A stretch of DNA of 64,000 bases from Atherinomorus stipes (GCA_023101725.1 JALJCO010003062.1:372001-436000); one strand, 5' to 3'. Shown: positions 1 through 11,710, numbered from the stretch's first letter. The notes: generated from the sequence alone by a model not told the origin. Program-made: numbers and translations.

Positions 1-255
1 TTATGTGTAATTTCAAGATTAAATAACGTCTAAACAGATGAGTTTTAAAAAAATTCACACCCTCACAGTTGACATGAAGGTAAACTTGACTTATTAAACC
101 TAAAATGATTTTTTGAACCAGGCTGTAAACATGTTTATTTCTGCTGTGAAGTTGGACTTTTTAACATTGGAGTCTATGGGGATTTGCTCTGTTTTGGAGC
201 CAGCTGCGAGCGAAAAAAAAAAAGAATTACAATTTTTGTGCAACACGGAAGTAGG
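1..255 (+). repeat. Interspersed repeat R1, cut by the window edge
   Basis: About 250 bp that recurs in inverted orientation at 22860-23122. The match is clear over the stretch that runs from TTATGTGTAATTTCAAGATT at base 1 to the phrase TTTGGAGCCAGC near 205, and continues more weakly through AAAGAATTACAATTTTT. The two copies differ by scattered substitutions, so they are old. No coding content is visible. The short open frames on both strands here are mirror readings of the repeat. The superfamily is not identified. Confidence 0.7.
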
Positions 256-1285
256 CTCTCTGTTCTCCAGCGGAGTCTGCCCCTTGGTGCTGTCAGAAGA
301 GATATGAACCCAGCTATGGGAGCTGAACAATAGGGGACCCAAGATTAAGCCTTGAGGAACTCCACACTTCATCTTTGTTTGAGTAGCACTCTAGTATACA
401 AAGCAATTCTCATCTTTCAAGTAGAACTCAAAACAGTTCAGAACTCGACCAAAAATTTCCTTCCAATTTTCCAGTCAGCTAAATATAAAAAATAGTAAAG
501 CAATTTTACTTTATTACTCCCAATCGGGAAATTTTTCTCTGCTTTTAGCCCATCTCTAGATTAGCTAGAAAGAAGTGGGCTGCCAATTACTATGCCCAGG
601 GAATAGTTGGTGGGGGTTAAAGACCTTGCTCAAGGGCCCATAATGGTTTACCTAAGTGTCAGAGACTCAGACCCACTTGTTTCCTGGACCATAGCCCACA
701 GCATTACCCACTAGCATAGCCACTCCTCCAAATACAGGGTTTTTAAATTTATAGTGTTTTTTATTTTATTTTATTTCATTTCAATATTCTATCATGTTTC
801 ATGTTTTTTTTGTTGTTTTAATTTTCTGAAATGCCACTTCAGTCCTCTCTGTGTCCAATACATATGCAGGAACTGTATACTGTCAACCTTTTTCTAATTG
901 TACTGTAATGAACTTTAACATTTAACATGCTAACTGAGGCCTGGAGAGTCTGAGATTTACATTTTCTTTCTCCACTATGTTTGATTTCTCTCATCCAAAC
1001 AAAACCAAAAATGGTTGTCAGCATTCCTTAGAAAATGACACTCCTTTCCGACCAACATGGAGTAATACACCTTAATGTTTTTTATTACAAGAATCACACT
1101 TAGTCCTTCAACTTTAAAATTACATTTTTTTAACACTTTAAATGTTTACCTGAAAATCGCATTTATTTACAAACCATCTTGTTGGTCACTCGAGAAGGTC
1201 CCGCCTGCAGCTAGTGGGACAAAGTGGAGTTGGATATTGGGTGGGGTTGGACGTCCGACTCCACCCACATTACCGTTTTGAGTCT
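256..1285. other. Intergenic stretch with one SINE fragment
   Basis: Apart from the SINE-like piece at 549-728, this is AT-rich sequence with T-rich runs near 755-825. The open frames are short and have neither splice context nor family motifs. I see no gene. Confidence 0.5.
549..728 (-). repeat. tRNA-derived SINE S2, decayed copy
   Basis: Shares its body (GTGGGCTGCCAATTAC, then CCTTGCTCAAGGGCCCATA) with copies at 18748-18866, 23757-23936 and 51958-52167. In the best copy the pol III-like boxes read on the minus strand, so this copy is assigned to that strand. The promoter head here is too decayed to score on its own. Confidence 0.65.
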
Positions 1286-1289
1286 TTAA

Positions 1290-2082
1290 AGGAATAGTTT
1301 ACCCTCAGAACGATTTAACTTTATTTTCCACTCACCTTCATGGTGAGCAAGACTCTGGAACACTTTTTTAATATTTCAATTGCAGCCGGCGATCAGGACG
1401 GCTTCTCGTTTTCACCCAACTTTCATATAATAGAGTTCGATTGAGCCCGAGCCAACAAGGTCCTTAGAAGTCCACAAAAACTTGTTAATATTCCTCCGTA
1501 CTGCTCGTCCTATGTAATCCAAGTGTCCTGAGTGGGTAGTGTCCATAATTGACTTAAAACTACGTCATTTAGTATATTTTTAGAGCCTAAATAGAAGTAC
1601 ATCGCATCTCTTGCGCGCACGCTGATGCGCATTCATGAAACTACGGAAGGCGCGGCAGACGAGATCGCGCGTTCTCTTTTTCTTTCATTATTTGTTTTAA
1701 ATCAATATCCAACTCCTCTTGTGTTTGTCCCGGTTCATCTGCAGCTCTGTTGCTCTTAACACAATGTAAACAGTGAATTTCTTCTTCTACGCTTGTATTA
1801 TCGGCAGCGTTGGCTCTGAACGCCGAGGCTTCCGTAATTTCGTGGATGCACGCTCCGTGGAGTAATATATTCTTCTTTTTAGGCTCTAAAAATATAGTAA
1901 ATGACGTTGTTTCGAGTAAATTGTTGGCTTGGCCTCAATCGAACTCCATTATATGAAAGTTGGGGGAAAACGAGAAGTCGTCCTGAACTCCAGCTGCATT
2001 ATTAAAAAGTCTTCCAGAGTCTTGCTCACCATGAAGGTAAGTGGTAAATAAAGTTAAATCTTTCTGTGGGTGAACTATTCCT
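1290..2082. mobile_element. TTAA-flanked MITE with long inverted arms (family K1)
   Basis: TTAA at 1286-1289 and 2083-2086 flanks an element beginning AGGAATAGTTTACC and ending GAACTATTCCT. The arms are long, roughly 1290-1592 against 1885-2082. Both contain AACTTTATTTTCCACT or its complement and the CACCTTCATGGTGAGCAAGA block. The central part is unique and noncoding. Related copies lie at 40204-40865, 45212-46011 and 57659-57915. A TTAA target with a TTAAAGGAA terminus matches the T2-type MITEs described in Xenopus and assigned to Kolobok. That assignment is by motif only. Confidence 0.85.
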
Positions 2083-2486
2083 TTAACCCTTCCCCCTATC
2101 CCTAAGCTCTAACCCTAACCTCACTATCTGGTCATGCCAATAGGATGTCCAGCGCAGCCTAATATCCGTCTCCTGCAAACCGCAGGTGGGGGTACTTGTG
2201 TCACTTAGAAATCCTTTCAGTTTCTCTCACATTACTGCTCTGTAACATCAGACCCTTCAGTTGTCGGGTCCACGCTTCTGTTTTAACTTTACGGAAATAT
2301 CAACCCCTAATATTCTCAGTATGTTTTGAACCAGATTTGCTACCACTGTCACACCATATAAAATATGATAATAAGATGAATCATTATCAGCCAGGCTGGA
2401 CTCTGTCATCCACAGATAATAAGCCCAGGTCAGATTTTTTTTTGGTGTGTGAACCCCCTCACTGTGACATTTATGTTCTTCTCCAG
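2083..2486. other. Putative intron upstream of exon 2487-2616
   Basis: No exon is supported here. A 156-codon open frame spanning 2196-2666 runs through the acceptor at 2486. Only its last part, from 2487 to 2616, looks coding. The phrase CTAACCCTAACC near 2105 is too short to count as telomeric repeat. Confidence 0.45.
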
Positions 2487-2616
2487 GAGACGGTAAAGAG
2501 GAGCCCCAGCCGAGGCTCCCAGGAATCTGGCCCGTCCCCACCTGGAAAAAAAGACAGCGAGTTGGAGGTCATCCTGAGACGTCGACGTAACAAGGCCGGA
2601 GAGGCCGGATCTGGAG
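2487..2616 (+). CDS. Internal exon of an unidentified gene
   Basis: A 130-nt exon lies between a strong acceptor (GTTCTTCTCCAG, ending at 2486) and a donor (GGAG then GTAAAT). It reads as a polar Ser/Pro- and Arg-rich segment starting ETVKRSPSRGSQESG, followed by DSELEVILRRRRNKAG. It ends in phase 1, which joins correctly to the exon at 3748 (G plus AT gives Asp). Low-complexity basic sequence like this is common in cytoskeletal or scaffold protein tails, but I do not recognise the family and assign no function. Upstream exons must lie to the left of the window. Confidence 0.6.
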
Positions 2617-3747
2617 GTAAATCTCACCAGAACATCCTCATCTACAACAAATTGAGCAATCAGTAAATCACCTTAAATCCCTGGACTCTGAAGCAGTCAT
2701 CCAGCATCGTGTCACAGGAGCTGGGATTATCTCTCCAGCAGTCTCATCAAATGTGAAAATAGCACAGCAACTGTTCCAGGTTTGCATCCATCTTCTGCTG
2801 GACTTTAAATAAAATCTGGCTCCATATTTCACATAGAAATAAAAAAAATCCAGGAAACATACACAAAAAAATTGACTAGTGGAACAAAGAAATGGAGGAA
2901 TAAAACCTCCTGCAGAGAGCTGGGTATCAGAGGGTCAGCAGGAGGTCCTGCTCTTTATTCATTGTGCACTGCTGTGACAGTCAATTTCCAGAACATGTGG
3001 CCTGAACACTGCAGAGATCAGAGCTTCCACGCCTGCTGAGGCTGCAGTCAAAATGATTTCATGCTTCAGGCTGAGTCTGAGCTGCTCTGTGTGTTGGTGT
3101 CCAGCAGAGGGCAAACTGCACCACATAATGTTGTAACAAGCTGATGCAGATTTTTGATCGATAAACAACCTAAACTGTAAAGTGATCTTGAAAAATATCT
3201 GAACGATGATGCATTGAAAGCCAAAGCTGTGTAACTAAGAAGTAGAAAAAGAACATATCTATTGTAAAAACACATCTTTAAGGTACTTGTACTTTATCTT
3301 TACTTTACACTCGCTTGACTCTAGGGTGTCAAAATTGCTCCAAAATGAGGTCCCGACAAATTAAAGTCAAATTAACGAACATTGAATGCCCCGAGCAAGC
3401 TGTAATAAACATGGAACAACTTGAAACAGTCGGCTTATAATCAAACCAGTGTAGCAAATGTACGCCTAATGTAATAAGCTATTTTTTTCCTCTGTTTATT
3501 TAATATAGGCTACTAATTTTCACATCCGAATCTCGGGTTTTTATTCATATTTGAATATATATTTGAATTTAGAATATTCATTGACAGCCCTACTGGACCA
3601 GCTGATAATAGCTGGGATAGGCTCCAGGAACCCCCACGACCCTGAACTGGATAAGCGGTACAGAAAATGACTGACTGACAAAAAGTTTAAAAGAGTGATC
3701 TGAAATGGAAGCCAGTCTTATATCTGGATCTTTTCTTTGATCTCCAG
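2617..3747 (+). other. Putative intron between exons 2487-2616 and 3748-4027
   Basis: Noncoding sequence with one repeat fragment (SINE S1 tail at 3589-3675). Short minus-strand open frames around 2959-3275 have no splice context or motif support. Confidence 0.5.
3589..3675 (+). repeat. 3' fragment of SINE S1
   Basis: Contains AATAGCTGGGATAGGCTCCA and ends CCTGAACTGGATAAGCGG, then TACAGAAAATGACTGACTGAC. It matches the 3' third of the full-length element at 34772-35151. The TGAC microsatellite tail marks the 3' end. Confidence 0.8.
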
Positions 3748-4027
3748 ATGAGCGTGAGGGCCAGATGAGCCACGTGTCGTCCTCTGACAGTCTCAACGGA
3801 CGACGCACCAGCAGCGACTCGGGCAAAGATCCAGAAGGAGCTGGCGGGCTGCTTGTCCCGTCTGATCCGGTAGGGTTCAGGGCCAGCCCGGAGAGGCGGG
3901 GGGTCAGGGCCGGGGCCTGTGGTGGCCCGGAGGAAGAGCTCTGACACGGGCAAGGAGAGGAGGTCCTGCAGCTCTCTGTCTGAGAAGGAGACAGCAGAGC
4001 CCCCGTCAGCAACGGCTGCATCAACAG
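3748..4027 (+). pseudogene. Exon of the unidentified gene, with one frame break
   Basis: Acceptor TTTGATCTCCAG at 3747 and donor ACAG/GTGAAG at 4027/4028 bound 280 nt. Entered in phase from the previous exon, it reads DEREGQMSHVSSSDSLNG and stays open to a stop at about 3941. The later part is sensible only in another frame (RRKSSDTGKERRSCSSLSEK), which has its own stop at about 3870. That frame is the one that joins in phase to the last exon. A single one-base length change between 3870 and 3941 reconciles everything, and the run of six G near 3899 is the obvious site. It could be a sequencing error or a true frameshift. Without the break, it is a Ser/Arg-rich low-complexity tail. Confidence 0.55.
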
Positions 4028-4180
4028 GTGAAGCGCCACCGATTCCAGTAGAGTGGAGAAAATAATCAGAAGTTTCATGTTTCCATCATGTTTCACTCTC
4101 CAGACGGCTGACTGTCAACAAACAAACTCTGCTAGAGTCTTGGTCGTTTTGGGTCTGACGCATTTGTCTCTGCTCCACAG

Positions 4181-4296
4181 TGTCGGAGAGGACGACCAGA
4201 TCAAGTCGAACGGCGTCAACCACTCAGAGCCCGGGGGGCGCGCACACCTCCGTCTGCACTGACCCAGTCAATGGCAGCACCGATGCCGAATGCTGA
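4181..4296 (+). CDS. Terminal exon of the unidentified gene
   Basis: Acceptor CTCTGCTCCACAG ends at 4180. In the phase set by the preceding donor the frame reads VSERTTRSSRTAS and continues 38 codons to TGA at 4294-4296, ending DPVNGSTDAEC. The Ser/Thr/Arg-rich composition continues that of the two upstream exons. A candidate poly(A) signal, AATAAA, lies at 4574-4579, about 280 bases beyond the stop. The stop, phase agreement and downstream signal support this as the 3' end of a + strand gene of unknown identity. Confidence 0.55.
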
Positions 4297-4573
4297 GACG
4301 GATTCTGAGGATCCCAGTTTTTTTCCTGCAGTCTAATCTGTGCATTTATTGATTTGAGAGAGATCAAATCACATGATTTAGGGAGTGATAACCTCTTTGC
4401 CTTTTACGCTTATTGGATCAAAAACAGAAAGAAAAAGTTATTTGTAAGCATCTCAGATTTAAACTAACCATCTTAAAACAAACCACTGTAGAACCTGCAA
4501 GCAAAATGTCCAAGTTACAGAGTAGTTTTACTGGACTGTATATTTCTGGTAAAATGCACTGATGAGGATTTTA

Positions 4574-4579
4574 AATAAA
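4574..4579 (+). promoter_or_regulatory. Candidate poly(A) signal AATAAA
   Basis: AATAAA within TTTTAAATAAAGACTTCAG, 278 bases after the terminal-exon stop at 4296. Position and strand fit the 3' UTR of the unidentified gene. It is a short motif in AT-rich DNA, so chance is possible. Confidence 0.4.
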
Positions 4580-4938
4580 GACTTCAGAAAGTGATCAGAG
4601 AGGAAACAAACTGACATGCAGCTGCTGCAGAAAGCCCATTAACACCTGAAAGCGATCATTCTCAGACCAACTGGGGGATAAAATTCTTTAACGTCCACGA
4701 ATTAGCTAACAAAGTCTATTGTTTGTGGAGAAAAAGTCAGAATTTGTTATATTTATGTTATATCTTTTCTATTTCAACTTCTGTCCAGTGCCACACAAAT
4801 ATGATTTCAGCATTTGAATCCACGACATCAAAAACATGACTCTAAAACAAAGAAAATTCACTGTATATAATATCAGCAAGAGTTGTTTGTCTCTGTAAAT
4901 TATTAAGTTTAATTTTTTGACACCAAACTAAGTTTTAA

Positions 4939-6694
4939 AGGAGCTGTATCATGCTTTTCAAACGTTCCAAAAGTCAAATACAGGCATTTATAAGCTAAAC
5001 ATGTTCCCATCGCTACTATAGAAACTAATTTGGTGTTAAATATTAGTTTTTCTATGCGTCTAATTTCCAACACGGAAGTAAGACGGCTGACTGAACTGAT
5101 CCATGAAGCTCTTGACCAATTGCAACATGTTTTACGCCCATTTCATGACGTCGCCCCCGGAAGAGACACTGATTCTGAAGGGTCACAGAATTGTTTTAAC
5201 ATCGGCACCGGCAGCTCACATGGATGTTATTTGTAAACATTGATGGATAATCGGACTCCGATCGACGGGATAAAATGGAGCAGCCTGTTATGGAGCTGTA
5301 TGCACTCAAGCCAGAGTCTGACATAGAGTTTGTAGTACACGCAGTACCACAGAAGTACTCCCTGACAAGTAAGTAAATTAGCAAACAAATCATAGGCTAA
5401 CAGTTAGCATTGAGCTGAGAGATGTGTTGACTCACCAGTGCTGTTGTCTGTCCATGCGCGTTTTTATAGTAGGAACTTTGTCAGGTTTCATAAGTAACTC
5501 GAGAAAAAAACACTTTAGCTACTGCCCGAGATTCATGAAGTTGTCAGAGTGAAGCTCAAGGCCCTTCCAGATAGAATGCGGCAAGCGCAAGAGGACGGCG
5601 GCAAACCTATTCATTGTGTATGTGTGGTACCACCCGCGGCAGCGCGTTCCGCCATGCCGCGGAGCTCCGCGGCGCGCAAGGGGTGGGCGCATGCCGCCGC
5701 GGTGAGCGGACGCCGCTGCGCTCGACCCGAAAATTTTTCACCCGGGCGCAGCGCGCTGTGACGACATCCTAGCGCGTCCAATAGGAGAGGCCAGTTCAGG
5801 GAAAAAAGTGGTCCTTGTTCAGCCTGAAGTAAACCTGGAAGCGGTCTGTGTGAAAGAATGCAGCCCCTGGACGAGCCTGAACTCCCCCAAGTTCTGCCTT
5901 GTTATCAGGATCAGGTGGACCCCAACCCTTTTATATGCTGCTGATCTCCTCCTCCTCCTCTGAGAAAAGCTCTTTGCTGCGACGATGGGGGCTACATCTC
6001 TCACAACGAAGCGTGCTGGGAAGAAAACACTTCCTGGTCTGTCGCTTAGCAGCGCATGCCTGACGTGCTCACTGTCGCTGTGCTCTTTCGCACTCTGCAC
6101 CCTACCCCGAGGTGAACGCTCTAAAAAACGTGTCCTATCTGAAAGGGCCTTCACACACAAAGCTGAGGTTTTTTTCTGCAAGCCTGAAGTTATAATACGA
6201 ACCACTTTTGCAAGTCGATTTGTCCAGTCCAACAAATAAACTCCCCCGCTCCGGCTCCCACATTTTGCCTAAATTGTCGTCCTCTAGAGTTAAAACAAAA
6301 ACAAAAAAAAAATTCTCCTGAACCTTGAGCAAACGTCTGTTAGCTGATGGCTGTTTGTCTCTGAGGAAATCTTCCTGCAGGCTGTTAGCCTTTCTTCTCA
6401 GAAAGTGTGTATAGGTTAGGATTCTTTTTGAGTTTCTGTTGAAAAAAGAGGGCGTCTTGCTAGGATGCTGCGCATGCATGTTTGTCACTTCGTGATTGGT
6501 GCCACCTCGTTGCAGTATACGGTGTAAGTCAGTTATGTTAAGAAGCTACAGCTTGGCCTGAATATTCATATAGATTACTCAAATATGCACAAATGAAGAA
6601 AAAAACTACTTTAAATGAAGTTTTTTATGAGGAAATAACACAGTAACCTGCTGAAAAAAGCTCTTAAAAGTCCATTTTTTATGATAGGGCTCCT
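4939..6694. mobile_element. TTAA element, family K2, carrying a nested Harbinger MITE
   Basis: TTAA at 4935-4938 and at 6695-6698 flanks termini AGGAGCTGTATCATGC and ATGATAGGGCTCCT. A second copy at 52772-54170 matches along its length. Without the nested 592-bp MITE and its 3-bp duplication this copy is about 1.16 kb. A coding-like fragment starting MEQPVMELYALKPESD at 5276 is followed by TCCCTGACAAGTAAGT, which resembles a splice donor, but no transposase domain is recognisable. The TTAA target and TTAAAGGAG end fit T2/Kolobok-type elements; piggyBac also targets TTAA. Confidence 0.85.
5559..6150. mobile_element. PIF/Harbinger-type MITE (family H1), 592 bp
   Basis: Termini AGGCCCTTCCAGATAGAA and TCCTATCTGAAAGGGCCT are inverted repeats flanked by a 3-bp duplication TCA (5556-5558 and 6151-6153). 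The paralogous host element at 52772-54170 reads GTGAAGTTCACACAC at the same place, an empty site with a single TCA. The interior is GC-rich (around 5635-5760) and contrasts sharply with its host. No transposase is encoded. A second copy is at 28199-28769. A 3-bp T-rich target and GGCC-type ends are typical of PIF/Harbinger. Confidence 0.9.
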
Positions 6695-6698
6695 TTAA

Positions 6699-9600
6699 AG
6701 AGAACGCTAATAACAACTAAGACTTATCCACCTTATTCCTGAGTGAAACCATCCAGACTCAAAACTCCTCTGGACAAACCCAAGTCCATATGCAATAATC
6801 CAATGTTGTTTTTATGTGTGGTAACTTTTATGTTTTGTGCTTTTAGTGTTTTAGCTTACTGTTTGTAATGTTTTATCTGCTCTGTAAAGTGTCCTTGGGT
6901 GCTCTGATAAGCTCTGAGCTTTTCAGATGAAATGCCCCCCCCCCCCCCCCCCCCCCGCTGTTTCACGAGGGGGGCAGAGGGATTGTAACGTTGCTCTGTC
7001 TGAGCTATGACAGTTGATGTTCCCACATAGTTTACCTAAAAAGTTCGTAAAAAGTGGAGCAGTGCGTACATCTAGCATGTACTGTACATAAATAAACGTC
7101 GAATCGGAAGTCGGTCGTATATTTCACGCAAGGGCTCATGGGGGCTAGGAATAAGGTGGATATGATAAGAATTTGAAATATCTTGATGAAAACTTCCCAT
7201 CTAAACCTTGGATTAATTCTTTAACCAGTCCACAGCCCCTCAAACAGCGTTTAGATTTCGGAATAAAACCTCCTTCAATGAAACTGAGATGGATTTTGTT
7301 GTTGTTGCTTGTAAAATCAGCAGCAATGGAGTCAGGGTGGCTTTCTGCAGCAGCTGACTCAGAAGGATTTATCAACCGATGTTATCTTTGAAGGTTTCTG
7401 AAAAACAAACCTGTGGATCCAGGAAGAAAGATTGACTGAACTGGATTGAGGAAGTTGCAACGATTTGCACAAAACTCAGTTTTCTTCAGACACTTGGACA
7501 TGTTTGATTGCAGAGTTTTAGGTTTTTGTTTTGTTCTTTTACTGTTCGATGCACAGTGGCTGTGCTCAGGTCACTTTGTGTCATCAGAAGGAATGCACTA
7601 TGCTGTTTTAGAAATCCAGCTTCTGCTTCTCCTCCACCTCTTCGTTTTGTCCCGGTTGATACGTGTACAATTGTGTTGAAGTTTCCATCCTCAGTAACAA
7701 TACTGAAGCTCATTTAATGAATTTTGCAAAGAGCCAGTGGCAGTGCATCTACTTTTAGGTTTATTTCTGGGGTTAGTTTTACATCTAGCATGCTTTCCAC
7801 CCCACCCCCGGGAGGTTAGGAAAGTAAGTAGTGAAAGTAAGCTAAAACACTAAAAACATTCTTAAATCTTAATTTCAATCTGAGATGCCAAAAGAGATTA
7901 TTCTTTTGAGCAAATGGTTCAGTTGAAGGAGATTCTCCGCCATGGTGGTTACGTGCAACACATTCAGTGAAGCTAGCCTCGTTACCAACCTGATCAGGTG
8001 TTACGCAAAGGCTCATCCACAACATTGACCTTTTTCTGTTAAAACTACGTTCACATTACAAAACTGAACTGACTCAAAAACAGATTCTTTTTTTTTCGGT
8101 TGTATTTAGATGCAGGAATCATTATTTTTAATTTTCATTCGGACTGGACCTCTGGCTGGTTTTGGGGCCCAAATCCTGTTTGACACTTCTACTTTACACC
8201 AAAAATGTAGCAGCAATGCAATAAAAACTCCAAACCTGCTTAGAGACCCAAAACGCAATTTTTAGCAGTTTTCTATCAACGGCTAAACTAGCATCCATCT
8301 TGCATCTCACCTGTACTGGGATTCACTCCAGCCAGAAAAAGACAGTCTTATCTTGACTCTTGTTCTGTCCCTTCCTCTCCTCCCATTCTCTCCTTTTTCT
8401 GGCAATGTTTCTTTGTGTTTTTTTGCCGAATCCGACATGATGCACATTCAAAACACCTGATGTGTTCATATCTGGTTCATATTTGTTTGCTACTGACACG
8501 GTGCGCAACCAGTACTTGGCTGCAACGTCACAAGCCGCAATAATCCAGATAGGAAAATTACATAGGGCAGTTTCTGAGCTCGGGACGCCTCTGGGCAGTG
8601 ACGGCTCGAAAATGTGCATAATGAATGTTGGTGTGCCATCAAAACGGTGTCAGAAACACATATTTTTAAGGCTTCAATAGGTACATTGTGGGAATTAAAG
8701 GAACAGCAAACAATGTAGGATTTACCATGAAGAGTCTTAAACCCAACTGCTTTCACCAATCTAAGCTCCATGTTTTCATCTGCTTAGTTGTTGCCTAGAT
8801 GTCTAACGACCATTAGATGATGATTAATAGACGTCTTTTAGACCAAAAACACTTGGTGGGATCATAAGTCTTGTTCAAAGCTATCCATGTAGCTTTTTGT
8901 TTATGTGTATGCTTAGAAACCGGTAACACTTCTACATCACTACTCACAAGAGTTGTTGAAAAATTAAAAGCTAGCTGTGTGAACTGGACAAACTATTGTT
9001 CTCGAAAGTTAAATGTTAGAATTAATTATTTATTCTGCAGCAGTCTCACAAATATGAGGTTTTCACTTACTGACACAACCAGTAGTATTCATGTGAAAAT
9101 AAAATTGAGATACCTGTATCTGTAGCTTTGAAAATGATCCATCAAATCTGATCTGCATTAGCTGAAGAGAAGCTGAACAATGCAGCTAGAAATAATATGA
9201 ACGTAGCCTGTCTTGATACTTGTGAGCAAACTGCAGTCACTAATGAATTTCGGTTTTCAGAAAGTTCCGGATAACAGTGGGTTTTTTTTTTATTTCTTTT
9301 GAAATGCCTTCATGTGTAAGATGCTCTTATTGTGCAGCCCTGGCTAATATAAATAATGAACTTCCTCTCTAAAACAACCTTTTCCTGAGTCTAAATGGAG
9401 AGAAGCAGAGTGAAAACATCCAGTCCAGGGTCCAGCGTTATGACTATCAGTGTATGTATAAGGCTTGTCAGGTTGGAAACATGAAATCAAAAAGACTAGT
9501 AGTTCAGGATTTAAGTAACATACCAGTCCTGAGTAACATCTCAGTAGAAATATTCTTCAGGGTTCACAGGGACAAACTCTCAGTATGTCAGGGACCATAG

Positions 9601-10486
9601 TGAGTAAACACAAAGCCTTATCTTCTCAGACAAACGAGCAGCAGAGTAGAAGTGTTTTGGAGGAATGAGGTGCTTGTGTGGTTTTCTCTACCTCTCCACA
9701 GACACCTGCAAGCTCCTTACATGTTCCCAAAACGTACTGAGATATGGTTTGTAGCTTAAGGCCACCATATGAGGACACTGTCATATTCCCTCCACCAGAA
9801 ATAAGAAGTCTTCCTGCACTGAATCAGCACTGAGCCCAGAGACCTGCATGCACATGCGTTACATTCACTGTTTCTCACCGTCACAACTCACCGTGCATTC
9901 CTTGACTTTTTCTTTTGTAGGATCCTGCTGTCCACAACATATATGAGTAAATGCATATATATAGCTTTTCTGACATATGATGCAATATTGAAAACTGTTA
10001 TTAAAAAGGGTAATTACATGATGGATATTTGTATGATGCTTTCTCACTTTGTTGTTCTTCTCTTAAAACACAGACAGATTGAAAACTGCATTTTGTTCTG
10101 TCTGTTAGGTGTTAACTGTCATGCAAAGGACGCAACACATAGAAACATGCTACAGGCCTGAATATTAAGTAGCATGAGTGTCTTCGCACAAACCTCCAGA
10201 TAGTAGAATAGCTTAGCTGCGGCTGGAGGGAGGGTTTGGGTCCTGTCATTGACTGTATATTTGTCAACCAGGTGGCTACTAAAAGGGATTTATTGTGTCT
10301 GACTGAGTAGGTATTGCGTGTTTTTGGGAGAGATATAGAGTGTTAAAGGTTTTCTAAAAACATGAATTTTCATCTTAGCAACACTTGAAATAAACTGCAA
10401 TTATAAATGAAATCAAGTTGAGATTTCCTTTATTTAAAAAATACATTGAGATTGTCTCTCTGTGTTGGCCCCATGACATCTGGCAA
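6699..10486. other. Intergenic stretch with no supported gene
   Basis: About 3.8 kb of AT-rich sequence. I found one homopolymer tract (6935-6956) and only short open frames, none with splice signals plus family motifs. The frames at 7145-7717 and 8323-8771 overlap on both strands, which argues for chance. Confidence 0.5.
6935..6956 (+). repeat. Poly(C) tract, 22 C
   Basis: An uninterrupted run of 22 cytosines ending in GCTGTTTCACGAGGGGGGCAG. Its length is likely to be polymorphic and error-prone in assemblies. Confidence 0.95.
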
Positions 10487-10597
10487 TCTATCCAGGGTGT
10501 ACTCTGCCTCTCGTCTGATGATAGCTGTAATAGGCTCCAGCAACCCCCGCTCACCCTGAACTGGATAAGTGGTACAGAAAATGACTGACTGACTTGG
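10487..10597 (+). repeat. 3' fragment of SINE S1
   Basis: Reads ATCTATCCAGGGTGTACTCT, then GATAGCTGTAATAGGCTCCA, and ends GGATAAGTGGTACAG with ATGACTGACTGAC. Same 3' end and TGAC tail as the full copy at 34772-35151. Truncated at its 5' side. Confidence 0.8.
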
Positions 10598-11304
10598 AGA
10601 TTTAACATCCTTCAGGTATAACAGCTGGAAATGAGCTTTTAGCTTAAATCCAGGGTGACTACATGTCATTTTTGTGTGATATGCCCATCAATATTCACTG
10701 TCCCCTCCAGATAATCTCATCTTACCTCATCATAGTCCAACTGTGCAGAGAGTACCCGAGATAGCTGGGTTCCAGCATATCCTTGAGTCAAAAACAGATG
10801 AATGAACCAGTTTTTCACCCTTTAACTTGGTGATAAGCTACTTTCACACCAGGCTTACTCCCTTGACTCTTGTCCTGATGATCTATTTAGGAAAGATCAT
10901 GGTAAGAATATTGTCCCTTTTCAGTTTTCAGAAATGTTAATGGACTGAGGTTTCACATAAACTCATAAGATAAATTATTAGTTTATGTGGAAGATTTTAG
11001 TTTATCACTTGTGTTACCTACTTTATCTGGTGGGGAATTGCAAATTAACTGAATACAAAATATCAAATGATATAATGTAGTGAATAGATCATGACGAACA
11101 ACATGTGGTGACATGTCCTGCAGCTGCCATTTTGTAAAATGTATTTTTTGTGAAAATTGTCACTGGTGTTACCGTCATTGGTATCACCTTCCTTATAGGT
11201 AACACCAATAAGAATCAGTAAATCAGTAAATAAATAAACATCTTTGTCTTGTAGATGTCACTGGTGTTATTGAGCTTTTACTTATATTAATTCATATCGT
11301 TAAT

Positions 11305-11710
11305 TCATCTGAGAAAACGTGGCTTTGAAAACCGTGACCTCCAAACCAGAACTCAGATTCGGGTTTATAATGCAGAAGTTCTACCTATGCTACTGTATGG
11401 ATCAGAATGTTGGACCACATACAGCAGGTACCTCCAGTTCTTATGGCATTCCATCAACGATGCCTCAGAAAATCCTCAAGATCACATGGCAGGATAAGTT
11501 TAGGCTACTTCAGCGCACTCAACACTAGTATCTGGAGAGAAGGTACACCATTCCCCATCAGAGTTGACACACCATTGTCACAGCACCAGAACTTGGATGG
11601 ACTGGCCACATCTGGTCCGCAGGCCCCGACTCTCACCTCCCCAAACACAGCACATAGACTTATAGCGTCCTTACGTGATAAACGCGTCCTGAAGCGGGCA
11701 GAAAGAGAAG
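11305..11710 (+). pseudogene. Decayed non-LTR retrotransposon fragment (3' end of the RT ORF)
   Basis: Across two frames the + strand gives YNAEVLPMLLYGSECWTTYS, then FHQRCLRKILKITWQDKF, then a stop and, further on, LGWTGHIWSAGPDSHLPKHS. This order (LLYGxExWT, FHQRCLRxIL, WQD, then RWTGH...LPK) is the characteristic region C-terminal to reverse transcriptase in several LINE clades. Frameshifts and stops show it is dead. I cannot fix the clade from this much sequence. Confidence 0.7.

Noticed and set aside
2100..2116. Telomere-like CTAACCCTAACC
   Set aside because: Less than three units of the vertebrate hexamer and no flanking array.
3590..4096. 168-codon minus-strand frame opposite the left gene
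   Set aside because: It is the complement of a GC-rich, Ser/Arg-rich exon pair with well-placed splice sites on the + strand; it has no motif of its own.
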